Source of the DNA: Dasypus novemcinctus
Lineage: Eukaryota > Chordata > Mammalia > Cingulata > Dasypodidae
Direction of reading: 5' to 3'
Assembly (NCBI RefSeq): GCF_030445035.2
Contig: NC_080677.1
Location: 28,593,513-28,657,512, forward strand
DNA: 64,000 nucleotides
Positions 50,000-61,489 of this stretch are shown here, one piece after another. Positions within the stretch are counted from its first letter, which is position 1. Each line of letters starts with the position of its first letter. Both the position numbers and the translations under genes were made by a program. The notes beneath the pieces are model-generated. The model had not been told where the DNA came from, searched no databases, and saw only the letters and a program-made list of their open reading frames with translations.

Positions 50000-50900
50000 T
50001 TCGTTCAGGCCCCGGCTATTTATTGAGCACCTATGGTTTGCAGACAATGAAGAGAGAGAACAGATCACGCTCCCACCTTCTAAGTAGGGGCTTTCCTTGT
50101 AAATAGGAAAGACTAGACAGTGAGCAAAAGAAAGAAGTAAAATTATATATGAGAGGGTGATAAGTTAGGAAAACTAGAGCAGGGCATCCAACAGGGGGTG
50201 GGGATGGAGGAGTGGAGGTGAAGGATGGGATCTGCAGTTTTACTCAGTGAGAGTCTCAGATCCAGGTCTCTAGAAGCAGGGCCTGCGACGATTCTCGTTC
50301 AACAGGTGTCTCTCGAGGGAATCCTCGCAGAAGGGAAATTAAGGGGAACAGGACAGAGCAGGGGAGAGGCTGAGCGAGGAGGAGGTCTCCGCTGGAGTCT
50401 AGCTGCACCCTGATGCCAGCTCCGGAGCTGGACTGCGCCCCAAGTCGCTCTCACCTTGAAGTCTGTCCCCCCCGCGCGGCTGCCTCCAGGTGGAAGGGTG
50501 AGGCGGCTCTCCCTCCTAGAGCAGCTGGAGGAAAGGGGGCCTGGAGGCCACCACACCCGCCCCAGTGTGCTGAGGAAGGGCTTGAGGCGGTGGCCCTTGA
50601 GGCTGGACGTGAGGCACGGGGCGTGGGGAGGCAGAGGGAGCGGCAATCGAGGCGGAGACGGGCATGAGGCCCGCCAGGGCCAGGAGCGGCAGGGCCAGCG
50701 CCTCCGGGACGGAGGGTGGGAGTGTGTGTACGAATATGTAAAGGTGTGCGAGGGTGAGCGTGTGCCTGCGTGTGAACGTGTATGAGAGTGTGTGCAGAGA
50801 GCCTCGGAGGCCACGGCAAGCCTCGAGACTTACTCCAAGTGAGATGGGAGCCAGGGGAGACCCTTGAGCAGAGGAGTAATTTGATCTGGTATGTGGTTCA
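50000..50900 (+). repeat. Ancient dispersed repeat split by an LTR-like insert
   Basis: 50000-50200 has TTATTGAGCACCTATGG and AGGAAAGACTAGACAGTGAG. 50825-50900 has TCCAAGTGAGATGGGAGCCA and TTGAGCAGAGGAGTAATTTG, later parts of the same repeat. The piece between (about 50235-50640, CTCTAGAAGCAGGGCCTGCG to CTTGAGGC) looks like a separate LTR-like repeat, followed by a GTGTG-rich tract at 50720-50800. Confidence 0.45.
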
Positions 50901-51494
50901 AGGCCCAGGGAAGGGGTAAGTGGGGAAGCGGGGGCGCAGGGGTGCGGGGGTGGCGACTGCCAGCCCTCCCGCGCCTGGACCGCGCTCTGCAGGTGGGAGC
51001 CAGCGCTCACCAGAAGTCGTGGTCCCCGAGGCGCTGGCTGATGCTCCCTAGCAGGGGGAGGCAGAAGAGAGCGGGCAGGGGTGGGTACAGTGCAGTGGGC
51101 TGGGAGGCGGCGGGGGCGAGTTGGGATCAGCCTGAGACCTCAGTCTCTTCTTGGGTATGTTGTGAAAAAGCAGTCTGAGGTTCAGAACCACTCTGGGTCC
51201 CGCCTCGGCTCAGCCGGCTTTGTAAATAATGCGCCGAGTCATTAAAAGGAGATTGTACGCTCCCTCCTCCTGCCTCCAGGGAGGGATATTCATCTGCAAA
51301 TAAATTAAAACCAAATCTAGCAGTTTGCATGACTCAAGCCATCAGGCCGAGTGTAAGCTGGCAGGTTCCTTGAAAAAGAGGCGGGGGCACTGGGACGGGC
51401 CCTGGTTGTGCTAATGGCCCAAGCGCGGCCGCCCCCTCCTGCCTCCCGCCTCCCGCCTCGGCTCTCCCTGCCCTGGGCTCACGCTCTGGGCCTG

Positions 51495-51715
51495 GAGCTC
51501 CATCTTAACCAGGAGCCCCCAAGGGGTCCGTGGAAAGATGTCAGGGGATCCTGAGCTTGAACTGAAAAAAATCAACGTACTATCTTTATTTTCTCCGACC
51601 TCTAACTGAAATCTAGCATTTCCTTCACGTATGCATGCATGCAGCAAATAAATTCCTGTAGTATTCATTTCCCCTGACTGGCACAAGGGTCCGTGGGACA
51701 AAAAAGGTTAAAATG
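51495..51715 (+). mobile_element. hAT-like MITE (family not named)
   Basis: TTAACCAGGAGC..AAGGGGTCCGTGG at the left and GGGTCCGTGGGACAAAAAAG GTTAA at the right resemble the ends of mammalian hAT MITEs. The middle is AT rich. Provisional. Confidence 0.4.
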
Positions 51716-52477
51716 GACCCAGGCAAGGTGACCATCCGGGTCACTGCCCGTGCCCATCTCTCAGAGCCGCGCTCACACGTGTGGCTGCGGGGAGCGCTGT
51801 CTCTTCAGCTGCTTTCGAGGACCCCGGGATTTTCAAGCTCCTCTGAGTTGCCCGGCGGCCGGGGCCTTTGTGGGGCCTCAGCCTGCCATTTGGGGAGCTG
51901 GAAGAAGGCTCTGGATGAGCTACACTTCGGGAAGAGGTGCTGGTATTTGGATGGGTTGATGTGACAGGGATTCAAAAAGGGGAAAAAAAAAAAAGATATG
52001 CACATTCCAAAGGAGGAATTACATTATGCAACCTAAAAATATCAACAGATGCCAGGCTGAGCTCTGCTTCTGGGTAACTGGGAAACCATCTGAAATCCTA
52101 AACTCGTCAAAAGCCATTTTTCTTGGGGGGAAGGGGCCGCTGGGGTGAACTCAAACAGAAGCCTGGGCTCCCAAGGAGCCTGTGAGGGTCGGCGGGGTCC
52201 AGGCCCCCACCCCGGGGCGGGATGATGCCCAGAGGCCTCGGCCCCAGGGCCACTCGGGACAGCAGCTTTGGCCCAAGCTGGCCACCTCCATGCCTCTCAG
52301 GTGCCCTGTAAGAGAATCCAGGGATCCTTGGGGCCTGCTGGGCAGAGGTGACTGGTCTTCCAGGCAGGAAGTACCCGGCCCAGTGCCCCTTTCAGTCCTC
52401 CTGAGCCCCCCTGCCATGGTGACAGCCAGCAAAGTAACCTGCTCCAGGGTCGGTGGCCTCGCCTCACGAGAACCCAT

Positions 52478-52911
52478 GCTGTCCCAGCAGGCGCCCACAT
52501 GGAACCACGGCAGCCAGTGCTGTCCCGGCAGGCACCCAGGCACAACCGCAGCACCCTGTGCTGTCCCGGCAGGCACCCAGGCACAACCGCAGCACCCTGT
52601 GCTGTCCCGGCAGGCACCCAGGCACAACCGCAGCACCCTGTGCTGTCCCGGCAGGCGCCCACGTGGAACCACGGCAGCCAGTGCTGTCCCGGCAGGCACC
52701 CAGGCACAACCGCAGCACCCTGTGCTGTCCCGGCAGGCACCCAGGCACAACCGCAGCACCCTGTGCTGTCCCGGCAGGCACCCAGGCACAACCGCAGCAC
52801 CCTGTGCTGTCCCAGCAGGCACCCAGGCGCAACCACGGCACCCCATGCTGTCCCAGCAGGTGCCCAGGCGCAACCACGGCACCCCATGCTGTCCCAGCAG
52901 GTGCCCAGGCA
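52478..52911 (+). repeat. 41-bp minisatellite, ten full units plus a partial
   Basis: Units starting GCTGTCCC begin at 52478, 52519, 52560, 52601, 52642, 52683, 52724, 52765, 52806, 52847 and 52888, exactly 41 bases apart. Type A units carry CACCCAGGCACAACCGCAGC. Type B units (first and fifth) carry GCGCCCAC(A/G)TGGAACCACG. The last ones (type C) carry GCAACCACGGCACCCCAT. The order is B-A-A-A-B-A-A-A-C-C-partial. It makes all six frames open, so long ORFs here mean nothing. Confidence 0.97.
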
Positions 52912-53395
52912 GAAGGGCCCTGCTGAACTCCTCTCTCACACACAGGAGCGAGGCCTCTCGCCTCCCTCCCGGCCACCTTGTCACAGGTGTCCCCACACAG
53001 CACACTCCATCCCCAGAGCCTGTGACCACCTCGACCCAGTGGCCAAAACCAATCACTGGCACCCAATTAATTAACCCTTCAGGAGACAATGGACTCACAG
53101 CAGAGTGAGTGGGGCGATGAGGCCACTGTGGAGGCCTACAAGGGACTTGGTTTAAGTGTTCTGAGCGCGGAGTGGATTTGCCCTCCCTTCTCGTCTCCTT
53201 TAGAAGACTGTGTCCCTAGCTGGCACCCCACGGGAGCCAGAATCATGTCACTGGAGTTGCTCCCCACCACCTGCCCAGGGGAGGGTTGTCTGGGCAAATT
53301 TGCTTTCAAGTTCAGCTTATGAAGCACCTACTGTGTGTTGCTCTCTCTTCAAACCCTGCTTGTTACCTGATATTATCCTGATGTTACAAAGCAAC

Positions 53396-54294
53396 TGTGG
53401 TGTTTTGAAGCTGTATGTACCCCCAGAAAAGTATATTCTTAAAGTTAATCCATTTCTGTGTGTGTGGACCCATTGGAAGGAGAACCTTTTGATGAGTAGG
53501 ATCTCACCTTAAGATGTGACCCACCTCATTCAGGGTAGGTCTTAATCCTTTTACTGGAGTCCTTTAAAAGAGAATGAAATTCAGACAAAGACAGAGAAAG
53601 TGACGGAAACAAGAAGCTGAAAGCAGTGAAAACCAGAAGAGAAGGGAGATTGGCAGACACCGCCACGCTTGCCATGTGGCAGAGGAGTCCAGGATCACTG
53701 GCAGCCAGTCTTCAGAGGAAAAGCTTCATCTTGATAATGCCTTGATTTGGACATTTTTATGGCTCCAAAACTTAGCTTGTAAGCTAATAAATTCCCATTG
53801 TTAAAGCCAATGCATTTTATTTTATTTTATTTTATTTTTTAAAGATTTATTTATTTCTCTCCCCTCCCCCCGCCCACCCTGGTTGTCTGTTCTCTGTGTC
53901 TATTTGCTGCATTGTCTTCTTTGTCCACTTCTGTTTTTGTCAGCAGCATGGGAATCTGTGTTTCTTTTTGTTGTGTCATCTTGCTGTGTCAGCTCTCTGT
54001 GTGTGTGGTGCCATTCCTGGGCAGGATGCACTTTCTTTCGTGTTGGGCGGCTCTCCTTACGGGGCGTACTCCTTGCACATGGGGCTCCCCTACACGCAGG
54101 ACACCCCTGCGTGGCATGGCACTCCTTGCACGCATCAGCACTGCGCATGGGCCAGCTCTACACAGGTCAAGGAGACCCGGGCTTTGAACCACGGACCTCC
54201 CGTGTGGTAGACGGATGCCCTAACCACTGGGCCAAGTCCATTTCCCCAATGCATTTTAGAGTATCTGCTTTTAGCAGCTTAGCAAACTAGAAGA
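53396..54294 (+). mobile_element. Solo LTR (ERVL/MaLR-like), interrupted by a DAS-SINE
   Basis: About 460 bases once the SINE is removed. Starts TGTGGTGTTTTGAAGCTGTA; near the 3' end TAAGCTAATAAATTCCCATT supplies AATAAA. GCAAC flanks it at 53391-53395 and 54295-54299, a 5-bp duplication. The 3' terminus is diverged from CA. No internal viral sequence. Confidence 0.7.
53820..54245 (-). mobile_element. DAS-SINE, long form, inside the LTR
   Basis: Complete minus-strand copy: TTTTA-type tail at its left, head GGGAAATGGACTTGGCCCAG at its right, B-box GGTTCAAAGCC (one change). A perfect 13-bp duplication CCAATGCATTTTA lies at 53807-53819 and 54246-54258. Confidence 0.95.
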
Positions 54295-54549
54295 GCAACT
54301 AAAAGTTGGTGAAATTAGGAAATTTGCTGAAACTCACACAGCTAGGGAGTGACCTGCCCACATTAGAACGTAAGCCCCCACCACCCCCACATCACCATTG
54401 CTTAGAAGAACACTTCTACAAGAGAAAGGAGTTTGTCTTTGTTAACAGGCACATTCCAGAAACCTACAACAGTGCCTGCACACAATAGGTGTGTGCCACT
54501 TTTTGAATGAATAAATAAATGAATGACCAAATAAAATGACAAAGCTGAG

Positions 54550-55460
54550 AGTCAAAATTTAACTTGGAAGTGCTCTAAAAATGATTGAAGTGATGAATGC
54601 CCAAATATGTGATTATACCAAATACCATTGAGTGTACACTTTGGATGGATTTATGCTTTATTAATATGTATCAATAAAATTGATTCGTTAAAGCAAACAT
54701 AACCTTCAAGAATCCAAAATTGCTTACATGAAGGCTTACTTGATTTCTTAGACTCCTAAGTTTAAGCAATTCATCATTTTTATTTTCAGAAATGGCTTAT
54801 TTTCCTAAATAAAGTATGGACTTGAACTCATACCAAAATATTGTATCGATATTGGTTCAGTAATTGTGACAATGTAGCACACCTAATGTAAGACATTAGT
54901 GATAGGGGAAACTGCCTGTGGGGTATATGGGGACTCTGAACTATTTCCACAGAAAAATAACTTATTTTCTTAATCTAATCATGAGAAAACTTCAGACAGT
55001 TCCAAATGAAGCCACATCCTACAAAATACTGATCTGGGCTCTACAAATATGTCAGGTCACTGAAGATCAGGAGAATAGAGACATGACAAGAAATGCAGCA
55101 CATGGTCCTGGAGGGGGGCAAGGGGGACAGCTATAAGGGATATTACTGGGATACTTTGCAAAATTTTGAATATAGAATACACGGATTAGATAATATCCTT
55201 TATCAGTGCTGTATTTCCTGATTTTAACAATTGTACTGCAGTTACATAAAAGAACATCTTGTTTTTAGGAAGTGCACATTGAAGGATTAAGGGTTACAAG
55301 AGCATAATACATACAGGGGGAAAGAGTAAGCCTGCAAGTGATACCACATTTATGACAAAATGTTGACAAAAGGATGAATCCGAGTGAAAAGTATATGGGA
55401 GTTCTTTTAACTTTTAACTCTTTTGTGATTTGAAATTATTTTTTAAAAAAACACTAAATT
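54550..55460 (+). mobile_element. L1 LINE 3' UTR fragments
   Basis: 54581-54690 is the 3'-end module also seen at 2708. 54900-55460 has GGGGAAACTGCCTGTGGGGT, GGGACTCTGAACTATTTCCA, AAGAAATGCAGCACATGGTC and AGGAAGTGCACATTGAAGGA, an old L1 3' UTR pattern. Confidence 0.6.
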
Positions 55461-56239
55461 TAAATAGGTCACACATAAACAGGTAACAAAACCCAAAAGG
55501 TAGAAATGGTGCCAGCCTCTCAGGTGTCCCTGTGCTATTTACTGTCCCCTGACAGCCAGTACAAGAATCCTCAGTGGCAGTAGAAGGGGAGGGGGGAAAA
55601 AGGGAGGGGGCTGGGCAGAGCCTGAGAGGGAAGAGGGAGAAGCTGACACGAGCAGCCCTGGGCACGGGAGGTGAGGCTGGCTGAACCCCTTACCTGGCTC
55701 CTGAGCCCTCAGAAGGGCCCCCAGCTCTGGGCAGCTCGCCCCTCCAGCCCCTGCTCCCATCGGACCCAGCCACTGCCCAGCACCAGATACAGCTCCCCTC
55801 TGTGGTTCTCACCTGGGGAGGGCACTGCCCCGGCCACCGGGGATTTTCCAGGATCAAAACGCCCGGGGTGTGCCACTGGCATTAGTAAGCAGGGCAAGGG
55901 ACACGGAGCGTCCCACAGGGAGGATCTGACCCCCACCCCGCTCCAGTGTCAGCCCTGGGGACGCACGGTTGCCTCCTCCTGGCCTTAGCATGTGCTGGTC
56001 CCTCGGCCGAAGCTGGGAGGCGTTGACAAACCCGGGGCTGAGCCGGGTGGGTGCAGGGGCTCGGCTGTAGCCCAGCACTTGCCTGACCCACGCTTCCTTT
56101 CAGGGCCAGAAAAGGAAAGAGGCACTTTCATGCAAAGCCTTTCACAGGGCACTTTTGCAGAGGGACGCCAAGTCAATCAGCGGCAGCAGGGAAGCCTTAT
56201 CCGAGGAAGAGCTCTGCGATGCCTGCAGCCTGCCGCATT

Positions 56240-56677
56240 TGGCAGCGTTCTCTAGGGAAACAGAACGGACAGGAGACCTCTATAAATAGGACGAGATTTT
56301 ATCAAATTCTCCCACGTAAATGAGGGGACGCACAAGTCCAAATTCCACAGGGCAGGCTGCAAACCAGGGGCTCCGATGAAGGTCCTCGATGCGTTCCCAG
56401 GAGACGCTGGCTGTCCAAAGTAGAGCTGGGAATTCTCTCTCTGAATGCTGAAATTATACTTCCCCTTTTAAGGCCTTCAGCTGATGGAGTGAGATGTCAC
56501 TCATTGCTGACAGCAGCCTCCTTGGTTGATTGTGGATGTAACCAGCCACCGATGCGACCGACTCACTGGTGATTAAAGTCCATGAAATGTTCTTATATTA
56601 CAATTAGCCCAATGCTTGCCTGATCAGACAACTGGGCACCATTTCCTGGCTAAGTTGACGCATTAGCCTAACCATCA
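56240..56677 (-). repeat. LTR-like xenarthran repeat, antisense
   Basis: On the plus strand: GCGTTCTCTAGGGAAACAGA, GCACAAGTCCAAATTCCACA, CCTTTTAAGGCCTTCAGCTG, TTGCCTGATCAGACAACTGG, AACCATCA. The minus strand runs TGATGGTT... as an LTR might. No convincing duplication. Confidence 0.5.
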
Positions 56678-56749
56678 TATTGCCAAAGGGAAAATAAAGA
56701 GTAACCTTGATGGAGGCCTTGTGGTGGGCTCAGCCCTGCTCTTCGGACT

Positions 56750-56895
56750 GTGCTCCTCATCAAAATGCCATGGGTAGATACCATTATAATTCCATTTTAT
56801 AGACAAGAAAGTGGCACAGAGGTGTTAAGTAACTTGCCCAAGGTCACACAGCTAGTGAGGACATGATTTTCCAGTCTCTGATGCCAGGTCTCCTG
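56750..56895 (-). mobile_element. MIR SINE
   Basis: Antisense MIR core is clear: TTCCATTTTATAGACAAGAA, AGTGGCACAGAGGTGTTAAG, TAACTTGCCCAAGGTCACAC, AGCTAGTGAGG. Confidence 0.88.
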
Positions 56896-57269
56896 CTCTT
56901 AGGGACCTTGGAAAGGGCCTCCTGTCAGGGGTTTCTGACCCCCAGACCCTCAACCAGAGGCTGAAGTTCTCCTGAGGAATCCAGTTTTCAGCCCAGGTCC
57001 CAGTTCTGGAGTGAAAGGTATGGATCGTCCCTCTCCTTGCAGTGAGGCCCGATAAAGAAGCGTCTGGTTTTGCACCTGTGCCTTCACACCCAGGCCAGGC
57101 AGGCTCAGAACAGTCTTCTCTGGGAGCTGAAGGGGTCCATCATTCCTGCCGTTCAGAAAAATCTCAACACTCTTCCCTCTGTGGGTCTCTCCACCAGCAG
57201 AGAGCCCACCACAGCCCCTGAGGGGCCGGTTCTGACCACAGCATGATAGGATAAGGATTTGAGACCGTC

Positions 57270-57440
57270 CCCCCGTCGTCCCCCACCCCCCGTCTAAAGC
57301 CCTCTGTGGCTCCCCATTGCTTTCCAAACTAGAACGCCGAGCCCTGGGGCCTGATGTCTCTGGATTCACCGTGCTCATCCTCACTTCTGGGCCTTTGCAC
57401 CTGCTGTCCCCTCACAGCCTTGAGCTCCTCTCTGCCCCTG
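57270..57440 (+). mobile_element. L2 LINE fragment
   Basis: AAAGCCCTCTGTGGCTCCCC ATTGC, CTTCTGGGCCTTTGCACCTG CTGTCCC are typical L2 phrases. Confidence 0.65.
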
Positions 57441-58745
57441 GACCCAGATGTGGAAACAAGGACTGTATCTGGGAAGAATCAGCCTAAGAATGGGCAGGAT
57501 GAAAGTTGGGGCCAGAAGAGGGCAAAGCGTCTAGAGGGGTTTAAACGCTGCCCTGAAACAGCCAGGAAGGGTGGCAGCACTGCAGTTGGTGAGCCTGACT
57601 CCTGGGAGGGGAGAGGGTCGCTGCACAAAGCCACACCCGCCTTGACCCCTGCCCGCGCCCGGGCCCTCCCTGCCTTTTGGTGGTGGGCCCGAGGCCAGGC
57701 TCCCTCCTGTTCCCCCTGTTCCCCTCCCCTCTCCTTCCCAGGAGGCTGAACGGGCAGGTGAGCTCATTCGCCACTGCGGGGGAGAATGGCGGGCCTGGGT
57801 CCCGAAGCTGAGCAGGCCCCCCATCAAGAAGCTGGTCTCTGCTGTCGAAGCAGCCCCTGCCCTCAGCCCTGCAGAGCCCCACGGCCCCCTCTCCACTCCA
57901 GGCCGGGCAGGTGGTGCCAGAGAAGGCGTGGCAGGCAGGCCCCACGCCACCAGGAGGGAAGGGGCCCGCTCGGCGTCTCCCAGCACCCAGTGGCGGCGGA
58001 GCGGGAATCAGCCTTCGCTTCCACTCCCCCCGAGCAGAGCCAGGCAAGGATACACGGGAGAGCGGCTTACTTCGATCCCAGCAAGCAGCCTGCGGGCACG
58101 GGGAAGGGGGCCAGGAACCTGGGCCAACGGCCTGCAGCCTGTCGGGGGAGCCCCTCCTTCCAGCGACACCTGCGGGCCGAGGCGGTGGGAGCGGCGTGCA
58201 GCAGTCCCGGCCGTGGGAGGCAGCTCCAGAGGCCCGTGGCCGCCGCGTGAGGAGTGGGCTCTGGTTGCAGGCAGAAACCCCCAGGCCAAGAGATGCCGGT
58301 GTGGGCAGCCCCGCCTTGGTAAGGCGCGAGCGGGGACTGCTACCCCAGCCCCTGCTGCAGGGAGGTGGAGGCAGGAGGGAAGGGAACACGGCTCAGGGGC
58401 TTTTCCTGGTCTCGTGCCTTTCCCTGGCCTTCTGAAGGATTTCTGACCATTCGAAGCCTTGTAGCCTGAGTTGAGCCCCAAAATTTGCCAGCTCCGAGTG
58501 ACAGCACCATGCGGGCTTATAGCCAGCAGTCGCCCAGCTCAAGGGGGGTTGTCTGGAGGCAGGAGCGGGCATCCCTGGTGGCCTGTGATGCTGGAGTGAC
58601 TGTTCCCCGAGGACAAGGCTGTGCTGAGACAGGCCCCGGCTGGCCCACCTGGAGGCAGCAGGCTGCCCTCCCCCAGCACGCCACCCCCTGCTCCATGGGA
58701 GCTCCAGGGCCCTGAGATGTTGGTCTGAAGGGCCCTCCACCCAGC
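57441..58745. other. Intergenic, GC rich
   Basis: Several long ORFs overlap on both strands between 57541 and 58446, with no protein family signature and no matching splice frame. Nothing supported. Confidence 0.5.
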
Positions 58746-58849
58746 CCCTGCTTTATGCATGGTAGGACGGGGAATCAGAGGGAAAGGGCATTGCCAGGGT
58801 CACACAGCCAGCCAGAGCGGCTATTGTGGCTTTGCAGATTGTCCACTAA

Positions 58850-59340
58850 CTGGAAAAGAATGTGCCCGCACAAAAGGTGGAAACAACTTACATGTCCATC
58901 AGCAGATGGATGAATAAACAAAAAGTGTTACATCCATACAGTGGAATATTATTCAGCCATAAAAAGGAATGAACTTCTGGCACATTCTACAATGTGAATT
59001 TGAGAACATTAAGCTAAGTGAAATAAACCGGACACAAAAGCACAAAAGGACAGGTATTGTATGATTCTACTCACATGATATCTAGAACAAGCAAATTCAC
59101 GAGACAGAAAGTAGATTTGCGGTTACTAGCGACTGTGAGGAGGGAGAATGCTGAGTTATTGCTTAAAAGGTAAAGAGTTTTTGTTTTGGATGATGGAAGT
59201 GTTTTAGTAATAGAAATCGGTGATGGTAGCACATTTGTAAATGTAATTAATGTAATTAATGCCAATGAATTATCCACTTAAAAGTAGTTAGAATAGTAAA
59301 TTTTATTATATAAATATATATTACCACAATTGAAAAATAG
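58850..59340 (+). mobile_element. L1 LINE, end of ORF2 and 3' UTR
   Basis: GTGGAATATTATTCAGCCAT, AAAAAGGAATGAACTTCTGG, GCTAAGTGAAATAAACCGGA, TGTATGATTCTACTCACATG, then the 3' UTR to TATATTACCACAATTGAAAA. 5'-truncated, degenerate. Confidence 0.9.
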
Positions 59341-59424
59341 TAATAATGGCTCTTCAGCCCATCATCAGGGAATGGTGAGATGAGGCCAAGTAACAGGGGA
59401 GAGAGAGACAAGCTAAGTGATGTG

Positions 59425-59825
59425 GTTGTATGAGTTTTCTCTTGCTGCTGAAACAAATTCCCACAAACTCAATGGCTTAAAATGTTACAAAATGGGTCTC
59501 ACTGAGCTAAAATCAAGAGGTCAGCAGGGCTGCATTCCCTCTGGGGACTGGAGGAGACTCGATTTCCTGGCCTTTTCCAGGTTCTAAAGACCACCCATAC
59601 TTCTTGGCTCATAGCCCCTTCTCCCATCTTCAAAGCCAACTACATTGGGCCAAGCTCTCTTGCTGCCATCTCTCAACTTCTCCCTCATCTGCTTACAGGG
59701 CCCTTGGAATTATATTGGGTCCAGCCAGAAAATCCAGTAGAGTCTCTCTATTTTATGGTCCCTTGATTAGCAGCCTTAACGCCACCTGCCTCCTTCATTT
59801 GCCTTCTGCCACGTAACCTAACAGG
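59425..59825 (-). repeat. MaLR/LTR-like repeat, antisense
   Basis: CTTGCTGCTGAAACAAATTC CCACAAACTCAATGGCTTAA, AGCTAAAATCAAGAGGTCAG, CAGGGCTGCATTCCCTCTGG match a widespread mammalian repeat whose minus strand reads like an LTR. Name not assigned. Confidence 0.5.
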
Positions 59826-60639
59826 TTCCAGGGACTGGGGCGTGCACATCTTTGGGGGGACCAGAGGCCTGGGAGATTATTTCTGTGCAGAGAAGAGATG
59901 ACTGAGCCAAGGGCAGAGGGAGGGATGGGAGGGGCAAACAAGGAAAGACCCACAGGCGTGGCATGGGGCTGCTGTGTGTGCCCCTGTGCGTGAGTGTGCG
60001 TGCACATCCGGGCGTGTGTGTATGGATGGGTGTGACCCTTCCTTGCCCTTCTGGCTGTCTCACACTGAACCTCTCCAAGGAGGGGAGATGAGAGGAGGCT
60101 TTGAAGGACAGGGCAGGGAGCTGGGCTGGGAGGTCAGGGCGTATCTCTTCCTTCTTCCACAGATCCTTAATTCTGTCCCCCGTAAGCAGGACTCCCACCG
60201 GGGTGAGAGGCAGCCCCTCCACCCCCTCCAGGCCCCATCTCTGCCAAGGTGGGCAGCCCACACCCACATGAACCCCCAGGCAGGGCTGAGCGGTCCAGGC
60301 ATGGGTGGGGTGAGGGGTGGAAGGGAAGCCCGTCCCCACACTGGGCCTGGTTTCCAGGGCCTCGGGCTTGGCGCTCCCACCCAGGACTCTCCAAGGGAAG
60401 GCGGCAGGGAACGTGCCCGTGCTTCCCCCCCTCCCCCCAACAGGGCCCAACAAGGAGACCTCTATTGGGCACAACAAAGTGCCACCTCCCACATGCGCCT
60501 CCAGAAAGAGCCTGAGCCCCATATACAGCCGGGGTCCTCCCCAGGTCCCCTCTGTAGGCAGCGAAGCAGCCCTGGGGGCTTGTCCTGCAGCCACAGATGA
60601 GCATGTCCTAAAATCAGGGTGCCTCACAGTGGGCAGGGC

Positions 60640-60730
60640 ACTGGAGACAGGCCGAGAAACTGAGGCCCAGAGAAGTCACAGGGCTGGTGAGGGCAGGGCT
60701 GGAGTGGAATCCGAGGCGCCGCTCCAGTTT
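60640..60730 (-). mobile_element. MIR SINE fragment
   Basis: GAGAAACTGAGGCCCAGAGA AGTCACAGGGCTGG and TGGAATCCGAGG fit antisense MIR. Confidence 0.6.
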
Positions 60731-60836
60731 CTGTTCTCCTCTACTGCAAAGGAAAATGACAACAGGAAACAACTGAGAACACCTGATTCCAGAGTCCAGG
60801 CTAAAGCCTCAGGGAACCCTGAATGGATGGGTAAGC

Positions 60837-61085
60837 GGGGGGGGGGGGGGGGGGGGGGTGGTGAATAGATGGAGGGAGGGGCATAGGAAAAGAGAAAGGA
60901 AGAGAAGGAGGGAGGGAAGAGGGGGATGGATGGATGGATGGGTGGATGGATGGGAGGGAGGAAGGGAGAGAAGGATGGAGAAAGACATGGAAGGAAGGAG
61001 GGAGGAGGAGTAGATGGATGGATAGGTGGGTGGATGGATGGGTGGGTGGGTAGATGAGTGGATGGGTGGATGGGTAGGTGCTGGT
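60837..61085 (+). repeat. G22 tract followed by GGAT/GGTGGAT and GAAGG repeats
   Basis: An unbroken run of 22 G at 60837-60858. It is followed by purine-rich GGAGGGA/GAAGG text, GGATGGATGGATGGGTGG near 60925, and GGTGGATGGATGGGTGGGTG from about 61018 to 61080. One strand is almost free of C. Confidence 0.9.
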
Positions 61086-61189
61086 AAGGTCTGGGCAGTC
61101 ACCACATTCTCTCTTCTTGGACCTGAACATCGCAGTGTGACATCGGCTTGGGATCCCATGAATATTTATTAATTCAAAGCAGTGTAGTT

Positions 61190-61410
61190 GGTGGTCCAGA
61201 AGGTAGCCTCTGGAGTCAAGTCACCTAGATTCAAATTCCTTACCTATGACTTGCTAACTGCTTGACCTTGAGCAAGTTACTAAACCTCCCCGTGTCTCAG
61301 TTTCCTCATTTGTAAAATGGAGAAAATGGCAGTACCAACTCATGAGGTGCGTGTGAAATACTTAACACAGGGCTTTGCATAGGGGAGGAACTTTAAAAAT
61401 AATATTAGTG
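61190..61410 (+). mobile_element. MIR SINE, nearly complete
   Basis: CTCTGGAGTCAAGTCACCTA, GCTTGACCTTGAGCAAGTTA, GTCTCAGTTTCCTCATTTGT, AAAATGGAGAAAATGGCAGT, CTTAACACAGGGCTTTGCAT in sense order. Confidence 0.88.
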
Positions 61411-61489
61411 GTTATTATAAACATTAATTTCCTGGTCTCTTAGCATGTGTTTTTCTTTATTAAGGACAGTATGATAACAGTGGCAACCT

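Noticed and set aside
52151-53108. Open frames of over 300 codons on both strands
   Set aside because: They are produced by the 41-bp minisatellite, whose unit lacks stop codons in any frame.
57541-58446. Cluster of 150-280 codon ORFs on both strands
   Set aside because: Same reason: high GC, overlapping in up to four frames, no domain and no splice context.
60837-61085. CRISPR-like or satellite array
   Set aside because: Simple-sequence repeats without distinct spacers, in mammalian DNA.
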